Source: Pseudomonadota bacterium
GTDB lineage: Bacteria > Pseudomonadota > Alphaproteobacteria > Sphingomonadales > Sphingomonadaceae
Assembly (NCBI GenBank): GCA_029779535.1
Contig: JAKPAG010000054.1
Span: 52,979-116,978, forward strand
DNA: 64,000 nt
Direction: 5' to 3'
Shown: positions 8,501 to 17,049 of the stretch, in pieces
Position numbering within the stretch: position 1 is the first letter of the stretch
Layout: every line of letters starts with the position of its first letter
Program-made: the position numbers and the translations under genes
The notes under the pieces: model-generated
Database searches by the model: none
Told to the model about the DNA's origin: nothing
Seen by the model: the letters and a program-made list of their open reading frames with translations, nothing else

Positions 8501-9808
8501 ATGCGCCACATCGCGATCATCGGCTCGGGACCAGCAGGGTATTACACGGCCGAGGCCGCGCAGAAGCAGTGGGGCGATGACGTTCGCGTCGATATTTTCG
8601 ACATGCTGCCCGTGCCTTACGGGCTGATCCGGACCGGGGTGGCGCCGGACCACCAGTCGATCAAGGGCGTCGCGCGCCGATACGAGGCGACCGCCCTTTC
8701 CGACAACGTCCGCTTTGTCGGCAACGTCATGGTCGGCAAGGACGTGACGGTCGAGGAACTGCAGGGCCTGTATGACGCGGTGGTGCTGGCCACCGGCGCC
8801 CCGCACGACCGCAAGATGGACCTGCCGGGCGAAAACCTGCCCAATGTCTATGGCAGTGCCGCATTCGTCGGCTGGTACAACGGCCACCCGATGTTCGCCA
8901 ACCTCGATCCCGACCTGTCGGGCGATACGGCGGTGGTGATCGGCATGGGCAACGTCGCGCTTGACGTGACCCGCATCCTGTCCAAGACGCGCGAGGAATT
9001 CGCCGGCAGCGACATCGTCGCCCACGCGCTCGACGTGCTCGACACTTCGAAGCTGCGGCGCATCGTCATCCTTGGCCGGCGCGGCCCGCACCAGATCATG
9101 ATGACGCCCAAGGAACTGGGCGAACTGTCGCACCTGTCACGCGCCGCGCCGCGGGTCGATCCGCAGGACCTGCCCGAAGTGGGCGAGGATGCGCTGCTCG
9201 AACCGGGCCTGCGCAAGTCGGTCAACCACCTGCGCAGCTTCGCGGCCATCCCGGCCAGCCACTATGGCGACGTGCCGATCGAGATCGAGTTCGATTTCTA
9301 CGCCAGCCCCAAGGCGATCCTGGGCGATGGCAAGGTGACCGGGGTAGAAGTGGAACGCACCACGGTCGAAGCCGGCCGCGCGGTCGGGACCGGGGAAACC
9401 TATGTCATCCCCGCCGGGCTGGTGGTGTGCTGCATCGGCTATCAGACCAGCCGCATCCCCGGCGTGCCGTTCGATGAACGCGCCGGGCGTTTTCCCAACG
9501 ATGAAGGGCGGATCCTGCCGGGTCTTTACTGCGTCGGCTGGGCGCGGCGCGGACCTTCGGGCACGATCGGCACCAACCGCCCCGACGGTTTCAGCGTGAT
9601 CGAGAAGATCGCCGAGGACATCGGCGCAGGCGCGGGCAAGCAGGGCCGCCCCGGGTTCGATGCCCTGGCCCAGGCGCGCGGGCTGGATGTCGTCACCTTC
9701 CGCGACTGGAAGAAGATCGAGGCCGAGGAAGAAGCCCGCGCCCGCGAAGGCGCACCGCGCGAAAAGTTCGTCCGGGTCGAGGAAATGATCGCCGCGCGCG
9801 GCAGCTGA
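8501..9808 (+). CDS. FprA-type ferredoxin/adrenodoxin-NADP+ reductase
   Basis: 435 residues, cytosolic flavoprotein. FAD-binding Rossmann motif at the N terminus (IIGSGPAGYYTAE), the family hallmark DMLPVPYGLIRTGVAPDH, an NADP-binding segment (VVIGMGNVALDVTRIL) and the C-terminal FAD contact GWARRGPSGTIGTN. This is the mitochondrial adrenodoxin reductase / mycobacterial FprA family, which moves electrons between NADPH and ferredoxin. It is the third gene after phaC-phaZ (5 bases from phaZ), so it may be cotranscribed. A link to the NADPH supply for PHA metabolism is inference. The start lacks a strong Shine-Dalgarno. Confidence 0.88.
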   Translation: MRHIAIIGSGPAGYYTAEAAQKQWGDDVRVDIFDMLPVPYGLIRTGVAPDHQSIKGVARRYEATALSDNVRFVGNVMVGKDVTVEELQGLYDAVVLATGAPHDRKMDLPGENLPNVYGSAAFVGWYNGHPMFANLDPDLSGDTAVVIGMGNVALDVTRILSKTREEFAGSDIVAHALDVLDTSKLRRIVILGRRGPHQIMMTPKELGELSHLSRAAPRVDPQDLPEVGEDALLEPGLRKSVNHLRSFAAIPASHYGDVPIEIEFDFYASPKAILGDGKVTGVEVERTTVEAGRAVGTGETYVIPAGLVVCCIGYQTSRIPGVPFDERAGRFPNDEGRILPGLYCVGWARRGPSGTIGTNRPDGFSVIEKIAEDIGAGAGKQGRPGFDALAQARGLDVVTFRDWKKIEAEEEARAREGAPREKFVRVEEMIAARGS

Positions 9809-9907
9809 CCGCGCCGGGGGCTGTCACCCCTTGCCCCTCTCCCCCAACCGTGGCTTAATCGCACGGTTAAACAGCCGCGCGAGTCGGCTGTGAACGGGAG
9901 AGTTCCG

Positions 9908-11656
9908 ATGGCCACTTATGACCTGATCATCCGCAATGGCACCATCGTCGATGGCACCGGCGCGGCGCGCTTTACCGGCGATGTCGCGGTGAAGGACGGG
10001 CTGATTGCCGCCGTGGGCAAGGTGCACGGCGATGCGACGCAGGAAATCGACGCGGGCGGCAAGGTTGTCGCCCCCGGCTGGGTCGATATTCACACCCATT
10101 ACGATGGCCAGGCGACCTGGGACCAGGAAATGGCCCCGTCGAGCTGGCACGGCGTGACCACCGTGGTCATGGGCAACTGCGGTGTCGGTTTCGCGCCTGC
10201 CGCCCCCAACCGCCATGACTGGCTGATCGGCCTGATGGAAGGGGTGGAAGACATTCCCGGCACGGCGCTTGCCGAAGGGATGAAGTGGGATTGGGAAACC
10301 TTCCCCGAATACCTTGACGCGCTGGAACGTCTGCCACGCTCGGTCGACGTTGCTACCCACGTGCCCCACGGCGCGGTCCGCGCCTATGTGCTGGGTGATC
10401 GGGAGCGGCCGGGCGCCGTCCCCACCGCCGAAGACATCGAAAAGATGGCCGCGATTGTCGAGGAAGGCGTGCGCGCCGGGGCGCTGGGCTTTTCCACCAG
10501 CCGCACGGTCATCCACAAGTCGATCGATGGCGAAGTGGTGCCGGGCACCACGGCAACCGCTGATGAATTGATCGCGATCGGCCGCGCCATGGGCAAGGTT
10601 GGCCACGGCGTGTTCGAATTGGCCAGCGACCTGAAGCGCGAATGGAACGAATTCGGCTGGATGGGCGCGCTCAGCCGCGAAACCGGGCTGCCGGTGGTCT
10701 TCGCCGCGTTGCAAAGCATCGCCAAGGAACAGCCGCTGAGCGAGCAGATCGCCAACATGCGCGCCGAAAACGACAACGGCGCGAACATCGTCGCCGCCAT
10801 CGCGCTGCGTGGCAACGGGATCATCATGGGCTGGCAGGGCACCGTCCACCCGTTCCGTTTCCGCCCCAGCGTGGCCGAACTCGATGGCCTGCCGTGGGAC
10901 CAGCAACTGGCCAAGATCAAGGACCCGGCCTTCAAGGCCAAGGTTCTGGCTGAAGCCAACGTCTATCCGGACAGCGATATCGTCCACCTCTACATGGTGA
11001 TCGCCCAGGGCTGGCAGGCGCAGTTCGAAATGGATGCCGATTTCGATTACGAACCCGGCGCGGATGCCAGCATCGCGGCGCGCGCGGCGGCCGCCGGCAA
11101 GACGCCGGACGAATATGCCTATGACTTGCTGAGCGAAAACGAAGGCACCGGGTTCATCTACCTGCCGATCCTCAACTATGCCGATGGCAATCTCGATTTC
11201 CTGGAAGAGCTGCAGGCCAGCAGCGATTGCGTCAATTCGCTGTCCGATGGCGGCGCGCATTGCGGCACGATCTGCGATGCCGCCAGCCCGACCTTCATGC
11301 TCCAGCACTGGGTGCGCGATCGCAAGCGCGGCGGGCGGCTCAGCCTGGAGGCGGCGGTCAAGCGGCAGTGCCTCGATACGGCGCGGCTCTATGGCCTCGA
11401 CGATCGCGGGGTGGTTGCGCCCGGCTACATCGCCGATCTCAACGTGATCGACCTGGACGCGCTGAAGCTGGGCAAGCCGTGGCTGGCGTTTGACTTGCCG
11501 GCAGGCGGCAAGCGCCTGCTGCAAAAGGCGGAAGGCTATGTCTGCACGATCAAGGGCGGCGTGGTGACGTTCCGCCAGGGTGAATGGACCGGCGCGACGC
11601 CAGGCGGGCTGATCCGCGGTCCACAGCGAGCCGCGATGCTGGAGGCTGCCGAATGA
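9908..11656 (+). CDS. N-acyl-D-amino-acid deacylase family amidohydrolase
   Basis: 582 residues. Metal-dependent amidohydrolase of the D-aminoacylase type. N-terminal small beta domain (DLIIRNGTIVDGTG), the metal-binding HTHYDGQ, GVTTVVMGNCGVGFAP typical of D-aminoacylases, SLSDGGAHCG near the C terminus, and the closing beta domain (GVVAPGYIADLNVID). GGGAG lies before the ATG at 9908, which I prefer to the in-frame GTG 18 bases upstream. No signal peptide. Its stop overlaps the start of the following MDR gene, so the two are cotranscribed. Substrate unknown; N-acyl-D-amino acids or a related cyclic amide are the family options. Confidence 0.85.
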   Translation: MATYDLIIRNGTIVDGTGAARFTGDVAVKDGLIAAVGKVHGDATQEIDAGGKVVAPGWVDIHTHYDGQATWDQEMAPSSWHGVTTVVMGNCGVGFAPAAPNRHDWLIGLMEGVEDIPGTALAEGMKWDWETFPEYLDALERLPRSVDVATHVPHGAVRAYVLGDRERPGAVPTAEDIEKMAAIVEEGVRAGALGFSTSRTVIHKSIDGEVVPGTTATADELIAIGRAMGKVGHGVFELASDLKREWNEFGWMGALSRETGLPVVFAALQSIAKEQPLSEQIANMRAENDNGANIVAAIALRGNGIIMGWQGTVHPFRFRPSVAELDGLPWDQQLAKIKDPAFKAKVLAEANVYPDSDIVHLYMVIAQGWQAQFEMDADFDYEPGADASIAARAAAAGKTPDEYAYDLLSENEGTGFIYLPILNYADGNLDFLEELQASSDCVNSLSDGGAHCGTICDAASPTFMLQHWVRDRKRGGRLSLEAAVKRQCLDTARLYGLDDRGVVAPGYIADLNVIDLDALKLGKPWLAFDLPAGGKRLLQKAEGYVCTIKGGVVTFRQGEWTGATPGGLIRGPQRAAMLEAAE

Positions 11657-12666
11657 CGATTGCCGTCGTGCGGGTGGGTTCGCCCGCCAATCTTGATGCG
11701 CTGCTGCCGGGCACGGCCGAGGATCCGGGCCAGCCCGGCCCCGGTCAGATCCGGGTGCGCTTGCAGGCCAGTTCGCTCAACTTCCACGATTACGCCGTGG
11801 TCTCGGGGATGATCCCGACGGCTACCGGGCGCATCCCGATGTCCGATGGCGCCGGCGTGGTCGAGGCGGTGGGCGACGGGGTAACCCAGTTCAAGGCGGG
11901 CGACCTGGTCTTCTCGACCTTCTTCACCGATTGGAACGATGGCCACCCGCCCAGCACCGCCTTTACCAGCGTGCCGGGCGACGGCATCGACGGCTACGCC
12001 CGCGAAGTGGTGGTGACGCCGGAAAACTGGTTCACCCACGTGCCGCAGGGCTACTCCGCTGCCGAAGCCGCAACGCTGACCTGCGCGGGGCTGACCGCGT
12101 GGCGCGCGCTGTTCGTCGACGATACGATCAAACCGGGTTCAACCGTGCTGGTCCAGGGTACCGGCGGGGTTTCGGTCTTTGCGCTGCAATTCGCCAAGGC
12201 GGCAGGGGCGCGGGTGATCGCCACCTCATCGTCCGATGCCAAGCTGGAACGGATGAAGGCGCTGGGGGCCGACGATCTGATCAACTACAGGCAAGTCGAG
12301 GCATGGGGTCCGAAGGTGCTGGAACTGACCGGCGGCGTCGGGGTGGACTGCGTGGTTGAAATCGGCGGTTCGGGCACGCTCGACCAGTCGATGCTGGCGA
12401 CCCGCGTTGGCGGCCACGTGGCGCTGATCGGGGTGCTGGCGGGCTTTGCCGGGCCGGTGCAGACCGCGCTGCTGATGGCAAAGAACCTGCGCGTTCAGGG
12501 CCTGACCGTGGGCAGCCGTGCCCAGCAGCTCGACATGATCAAGGGCATCGAAGCCAACGGGATCAAGCCGGTGATTTCCGATCACTTCGCCTTGGCGGAC
12601 CTGGCCTCGGCCTTCCGCCACCAGGAAGCGGGCAAGCACTTCGGCAAGATCGTCGTCGATATCTGA
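11653..12666 (+). CDS. Zinc-independent MDR alcohol dehydrogenase / quinone reductase-like
   Basis: 337 residues. Medium-chain dehydrogenase/reductase with GroES-like N-terminal domain (SLNFHDYAVVSGM, SDGAGVVEAVG) and a nucleotide-binding domain (VLVQGTGGVSVFALQFAKAAG, VDCVVEIGGSGT). There is no structural zinc Cys cluster. The start is an ATG overlapping the upstream stop (ATGA) with GGAGG nine bases before. Translational coupling to the D-aminoacylase-type gene suggests a joint catabolic step, but the substrate is unknown. It converges on the DUF2855 gene 10 bases away. Confidence 0.85.
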   Translation: MTIAVVRVGSPANLDALLPGTAEDPGQPGPGQIRVRLQASSLNFHDYAVVSGMIPTATGRIPMSDGAGVVEAVGDGVTQFKAGDLVFSTFFTDWNDGHPPSTAFTSVPGDGIDGYAREVVVTPENWFTHVPQGYSAAEAATLTCAGLTAWRALFVDDTIKPGSTVLVQGTGGVSVFALQFAKAAGARVIATSSSDAKLERMKALGADDLINYRQVEAWGPKVLELTGGVGVDCVVEIGGSGTLDQSMLATRVGGHVALIGVLAGFAGPVQTALLMAKNLRVQGLTVGSRAQQLDMIKGIEANGIKPVISDHFALADLASAFRHQEAGKHFGKIVVDI

Positions 12667-12676
12667 TCCCGCGTGG

Positions 12677-13753
12677 TCAGGGGTGGATCACCACCCCGAC
12701 CGCCGGATCGGCGCTGCCCCGCGCCGCGGCGACGAAGGCTTCGCCCGCGGCTTCCAGCCCATCGCGCACCGACACGGTCACCGCCCCGGCGGTTTCGGCC
12801 ATGAACGTCGCCCAGCTGGCAGCCACCGCCTCGCCAAAGGCCTTGGCCCCCTGCTCGCGGATCGCGGCCACGGCATGATCGGGGGCGAAGAACAGCGTGG
12901 GGGTAGGCCCCGGAATCGGCCCGTTGTCCTGTCCGAACCCCGCACCGACATGGGTCGCGCCGACCGTGCTCGAATATTTGAGCTGATCCCCCAGCGCGCT
13001 GTGCAGCGCGTAGAGCAGCTGCGCATTGCCTGCGAAATCGACCGAAACGCTGGCTTCTCGCGGCAGCTCCGCCACCGCGTCATAGGCCAGCACTTCGTCG
13101 TAGAATCCTCCGCGCCGCACGAAATCGACGTTGCCGGCCGAGGTCAGCCCGATCCGCCGCACCTGCGGTGACAGCGCGCGGGTGACGCTGGCCAGCGCCA
13201 TCGCCGTCTTTGACGAGGCAGAGGTGACCACCAGATTGCCCGCCCCGAACCACTGTTCGCGCCGGAAGAAGTTTTCGATCAGGAACCCGGTCTTGAACAG
13301 CGGGCCGAAGATCATCCGCTCGTTCTCGCGCGCGGGATCGTGTTCTGGATCGGCGGCCAGGCGGCTGTACTGGTTGTAGATCGGGCTCATCGGCAGGCGG
13401 TGCGCCGCCGCATCGCTGAACCCGCCCGGCGAAACGGCCGTGGGCAGCACGTCGAGATGTTCGGCCATCGGCAGGTAGCCATAGACCCGCTCGCCCACCT
13501 TGATCTCATCATGGCGCGATTGCTCGACCACGGCGTGCCCCCACATCGGCACCACGCCCCAGTCCCCCTCGCCCGGGAAGAAGTTCCAGTAGCCAAAGGC
13601 ATCGCCCGCCACCGCATAGGTCACGTTGTTGGCAGTGAGAGCGAAGCTTTCCACCCGCAGCCGCACTTCGCCATCACCCAGCGGCGGCAGCGGCGCGTCC
13701 ACGATCCGCGTTTCGGTGATGGCATGGCGCTTGACCTGGACCGTCCGGCTCAT
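12677..13753 (-). CDS. DUF2855 family protein
   Basis: 358 residues, uncharacterised family. The N-terminal third resembles the GroES-like half of MDR enzymes (DGEVRLRVESFALTANNVTYA, then MWGHAVVEQS and VGERVYGYLPMA), followed by SASSKTAMALA and SVDFAGNAQLLYALH where MDR enzymes bind nucleotide. I therefore infer a divergent oxidoreductase fold. No signal peptide. It is convergent with the MDR gene to its left; the gene to its right on the same strand ends 63 bases upstream. Function unknown. Confidence 0.8.
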   Translation of the reverse strand: MSRTVQVKRHAITETRIVDAPLPPLGDGEVRLRVESFALTANNVTYAVAGDAFGYWNFFPGEGDWGVVPMWGHAVVEQSRHDEIKVGERVYGYLPMAEHLDVLPTAVSPGGFSDAAAHRLPMSPIYNQYSRLAADPEHDPARENERMIFGPLFKTGFLIENFFRREQWFGAGNLVVTSASSKTAMALASVTRALSPQVRRIGLTSAGNVDFVRRGGFYDEVLAYDAVAELPREASVSVDFAGNAQLLYALHSALGDQLKYSSTVGATHVGAGFGQDNGPIPGPTPTLFFAPDHAVAAIREQGAKAFGEAVAASWATFMAETAGAVTVSVRDGLEAAGEAFVAAARGSADPAVGVVIHP

Positions 13754-13816
13754 CTCGCTCTCCCTGATCTGGTTTGCCGCCAGCCTAGGGCATCGCCGGG
13801 CAAGGTCAATCGGCGG

Positions 13817-14371
13817 TCATTGCAGCGGGATCGTCGCCCCGCCCAGCGCCATGCGCGGATCGTCCTGGCGGACCTTGGCCGCGCCCCAGGTGCCATCGGG
13901 CCGCAGGCCGGTAATCACGATCTCGTCATCGGCGATCAGGCCCAGCTCGCAATCGCGGTCCGGTAGCATGGCGATCACCTTGCGCCCGATCCGCACCAGC
14001 ACCTGGCGTTGTTCGGCAAAGGCCAGGACCGCCAGGGCCTTCATCTCGCCATACCAGGGCTGTTCGCGCCAGCGGGTCGGCGCGGCGGGATCGACATCGA
14101 AGACCAGCCGGGCCGGCTCGCTCGATACGATGATCCGCGCCCTGGCCGGGAACCAGTGATCGGGCACCGCGTCCCACACCAGCCAGCCGCAATGGAACGC
14201 CCGGCAGCGCTCAGGCCGCTCATCATAGATGCGGCAGCCCTTGCCGACCTGGCAGTGCCGGCACCATTCCCCGGCGGGGCTTTCGGTTTCCGGCACGATC
14301 GGCAATTTGCAGCACAGGCTGCAAGTGCCGCAACTGCGCCCGGGCAGCGTGGCAACCGATCCCTCGCCCAA
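13817..14371 (-). CDS. Cysteine-cluster protein, YkgJ-like
   Basis: 184 residues. N-terminal metal-binding cluster: CGTCSLCCKLP, then WCRHC, GCRIYDERPERCRAFHC, as in YkgJ-type proteins annotated as putative zinc- or iron-binding. The C-terminal half has no recognised domain. It starts 7 bases after the dnaN stop on the same strand, so it is probably cotranscribed with the sliding clamp gene. Biochemical role unknown; the cysteines imply a bound metal. Confidence 0.7.
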   Translation of the reverse strand: MGEGSVATLPGRSCGTCSLCCKLPIVPETESPAGEWCRHCQVGKGCRIYDERPERCRAFHCGWLVWDAVPDHWFPARARIIVSSEPARLVFDVDPAAPTRWREQPWYGEMKALAVLAFAEQRQVLVRIGRKVIAMLPDRDCELGLIADDEIVITGLRPDGTWGAAKVRQDDPRMALGGATIPLQ

Positions 14372-14378
14372 GACGGGA

Positions 14379-15497
14379 TCAGACCCGCATGGGCATCAGC
14401 ACGTAGAGCGCCGGGCTCTTGTCGTCCTGGCGGATCAGGGTCGGCGCGCCGGCATCGGCCAGGTGCAGTTCAACCGTATCGCCATCGATCTGGCCAAGGA
14501 TGTCCTTGAGGTAGTTGGCATTGAAGCCGATTTCGAATCCGGCGCTGCGATAGTCGGCCGGGACTTCTTCCGCCGCCGTGCCGTTGTCGGGCGAAGTGAC
14601 CGACAGCGTCACGCGATCGTTCTCCAGCGCCATCTTGACCGCGCGGGTCTTTTCGGTGGCGATGGTGGCGACGCGGTCCACCCCTTCATAGAAGCTCTTG
14701 GGATCCAGCCGCAGCAGCTTGTCATTGCCGGTGGGAATGACACGGCTGTAATCGGGGAACGTGCCGTCGATCAGCTTGCTGGTCAGCACCACGCCGTTGT
14801 GGCCGCCCAGGGTGAAGCGGATCTTGCTGGCCGACAGGTCGATCAGCACGTTCGAATCCAGCGCTTCTTCCAGCAGCTTGCGCAGTTCGGCCACGCATTT
14901 GCGCGGCACGATCACATCGGGCATCCCCGCGGCGCCTTCGGGCCGGGCAATGGTGTATCGCGCCAGGCGATGGCCATCGGTGGCGGCGGCCTTCAGGTCC
15001 TCGTCGGTGACGTGGAAGAAGATGCCGTTGAGGTAGTAGCGCGTTTCCTCGGTGCTGATCGCAAAGCGGGTGCGATCGATGATCTGCGCCAGGGTGGCGG
15101 CCGGCAGCTCGAAGCTGGTCGGCAGGTCGCCTTCGACGATCACGGGAAAATCGTCGCGCGGCAGGGTAGGCAGGCTGAAGCGGCTGCGCCCGGCCTTCAC
15201 CGCCATGCGGTTGTCGGCAGTTTCAAGGCTGACCTGGCTGCCATCGGGCAGCTTGCGGGCGATGTCGAACAGCAGGTGCGCCGACACGGTGATCGCGCCG
15301 GGGCTGTCCACCGCGACCGCGCCCATGGTTTCCACCACTTGCAGGTCAAGGTCGGTCGCCATCACTTTCAGCGTGCCGTCCCCCGAGGCTTCGATCAGCA
15401 CGTTCGAGAGGATCGGAATGGTGTTGCGCCGTTCAACGACGGACTGGACGTGCGACAGGCACTTGAGCAGCGTCGCGCGTTCGATGGTGGCCTTCAT
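14379..15497 (-). CDS. dnaN: DNA polymerase III sliding clamp, beta subunit
   Basis: 372 residues, the usual length for a beta clamp. It begins MKATIERATLLKCLSHVQSV; other family landmarks are ATDLDLQV, TDGHRLA in the middle domain and the C terminus LYVLMPMRV, which forms part of the partner-binding pocket. It encircles DNA and tethers polymerase III. It is not next to dnaA or recF here; the downstream neighbour is the Cys-cluster protein 7 bases away. A 156-base region upstream separates it from a secreted hypothetical gene on the same strand. Confidence 0.97.
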   Translation of the reverse strand: MKATIERATLLKCLSHVQSVVERRNTIPILSNVLIEASGDGTLKVMATDLDLQVVETMGAVAVDSPGAITVSAHLLFDIARKLPDGSQVSLETADNRMAVKAGRSRFSLPTLPRDDFPVIVEGDLPTSFELPAATLAQIIDRTRFAISTEETRYYLNGIFFHVTDEDLKAAATDGHRLARYTIARPEGAAGMPDVIVPRKCVAELRKLLEEALDSNVLIDLSASKIRFTLGGHNGVVLTSKLIDGTFPDYSRVIPTGNDKLLRLDPKSFYEGVDRVATIATEKTRAVKMALENDRVTLSVTSPDNGTAAEEVPADYRSAGFEIGFNANYLKDILGQIDGDTVELHLADAGAPTLIRQDDKSPALYVLMPMRV

Positions 15498-15653
15498 GGT
15501 CGTAACGTGTCCCCTGCGGAACGCAGCCGACCGGAATCGGCGCCGCGCCCTCGTTTCGGACTGTCTTTCTTAGCGCCGGGCCTGCCAGCGGCAAGGCTGA
15601 CAGGCCCGAAACAGGGTGAAACTGGGGATAAATCCGCAGGTTTTCCCGCGAGA

Positions 15654-16196
15654 TTACTTGCCCGGCATTCCGGCGCGGTATGCGCGGCTGGTCGCCTCGA
15701 GCCAGGCCCCGGCAACGTGCCAGGCATCTGTGTCGAGCGCATCGACATTCACGCCCTTGGCCTTGAGCGCGACCATCATCCGCGTCACGTCGGCATCGCC
15801 CAGGTTCTCGAAGCTGGGATTGGCCCGCCCGGCGCCGACATTCATGATGGCGGCCAGCGTGGCCGGATCGATCCCGCGCGCCGAAACTTCGGGGGCCAGC
15901 CCCGAGCTGGTCAGCTGCCAGGTGGCCATTTCGATGTAGGCGTTGAGCCGCGCCTTGCCGACCTTGGTCTGCTTGGCGCAGGTCAGCGCCAGGTTGGCGA
16001 GCTGTTCGGCGGCTTCATCGCTGATTTCCGCGTCCTGCGCCGCGCCGGGCAGCATCGGCTTGACCACTTCGGCCGCAAGCCCGGACGGGGCCTGCCTGAG
16101 CGGGCAGGCAGCCTGCCTGGGCGTCCACGGCGAAGCCGCCGGGGCGGCGGCCACGCAAGCCATGGCAATCAGGATCAGCGAAACACGGCGCATCAA
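15654..16196 (-). CDS. Secreted hypothetical protein
   Basis: 180 residues. N-terminal signal peptide (MMRRVSLILIAMACVAAAPA, cleavage probably after the AAPA region), so periplasmic. The mature part is helical by composition with no domain I recognise. Two cysteines (AACPL and TCAKQ) could pair. It lies between fabG and dnaN on the minus strand, with 85 and 156 bases of flanking spacer, and so may be its own unit. No functional guess is justified. Confidence 0.65.
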   Translation of the reverse strand: MMRRVSLILIAMACVAAAPAASPWTPRQAACPLRQAPSGLAAEVVKPMLPGAAQDAEISDEAAEQLANLALTCAKQTKVGKARLNAYIEMATWQLTSSGLAPEVSARGIDPATLAAIMNVGAGRANPSFENLGDADVTRMMVALKAKGVNVDALDTDAWHVAGAWLEATSRAYRAGMPGK

Positions 16197-16281
16197 ATTC
16201 CCCCTTTGGTGTCTTGATGCACCGGACTTGCCAGCCCGCCGCGCGCTTGCCCTTGTAACAACGCGACAGCGGGAAAAAGTA

Positions 16282-17046
16282 TCAGGAAATCATGGCCATG
16301 CCGCCATTGACGTGGAGCGTCTGGCCGGTGACGTAACCGGCCTCGCGGCTGGCGAGATAGGCGACGGCGGCGCCGATATCCTCGCCCTCGCCCATCCGGC
16401 CCATCGGGATGCGGGCGTTGAGCGCTTCCTTCTGGCCATCGGGCAGCACTTCAGTCATCGCGGTGCGGATGAAGCCCGGAGCGACACAGTTCACTGTGAT
16501 CCCGCGGCTCGCCACTTCCTGGCCCAGCGACTTCGACATGCCGACCAGGCCCGCCTTGGCCGCGGCATAGTTGACCTGCCCCGGATTGCCGGTGGCACCG
16601 ACCACGCTGGTGATGGTGATGATCCGCCCGTGGCGGGCCTTCATCATCGGCTTGCAGGCCGCGCGCATCAGGCGGAAGGCGGCTTCAAGGTTGACCTTGA
16701 TTACCGCGTCCCACTCCTCGTCCTTCATCCGCATGGCGAGATTGTCGCGGGTGATCCCGGCATTGTTCACCAGAATGTCGAGCTTGCCCAGCGTGTCGAC
16801 CGCTGCGGGCACGAGGTGTTCAACCTGTTCGGTGTTCGACAGGTCGCAGGTGATCTCGACATGGTCGTGGCCGTAGGTGTCGTTCAGTTCCTCGCGGAAG
16901 GCGCGCAGCTTGGCCGGGTTGGTCCCCGACAGCGCCAGCCGCGCCCCCTGCCGCGCCAGCGCGTGGCAGATCGCCGAGCCGATCCCGCCGGCAGCGCCGG
17001 TAACGAGGGCGGTCATTCCGGTGAGGTCGAACAGACGGTTTTCCAT
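16282..17046 (-). CDS. fabG: 3-oxoacyl-ACP reductase
   Basis: 254 residues, short-chain dehydrogenase. It performs the NADPH-dependent reduction of 3-oxoacyl-ACP in fatty acid elongation. Cofactor motif TGAAGGIG, NNAG motif, catalytic Ser in TSVVGATGNPGQ, and YxxxK as YAAAK; C terminus GQTLHVNGGMAM is typical of FabG. AAGGAG precedes the ATG and overlaps the end of fabD, 3 bases upstream. acpP and fabF, which often follow, are absent; the next gene is a secreted hypothetical protein. Confidence 0.95.
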   Translation of the reverse strand: MENRLFDLTGMTALVTGAAGGIGSAICHALARQGARLALSGTNPAKLRAFREELNDTYGHDHVEITCDLSNTEQVEHLVPAAVDTLGKLDILVNNAGITRDNLAMRMKDEEWDAVIKVNLEAAFRLMRAACKPMMKARHGRIITITSVVGATGNPGQVNYAAAKAGLVGMSKSLGQEVASRGITVNCVAPGFIRTAMTEVLPDGQKEALNARIPMGRMGEGEDIGAAVAYLASREAGYVTGQTLHVNGGMAMIS

Positions 17047-17049
17047 GGC

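Noticed and set aside
5795..9870. TTAA boxes with an 8-base spacer at 5795-5810 and 9855-9870, reminiscent of CtrA sites
   Set aside because: The CtrA consensus has a 7-base spacer. Both examples have 8, and TTAA pairs occur by chance in AT-rich promoter segments.
9824..11524. Long minus-strand frame of 566 codons opposite the D-aminoacylase gene
   Set aside because: Antisense shadow; low-complexity composition, and the plus-strand protein has clear family motifs.
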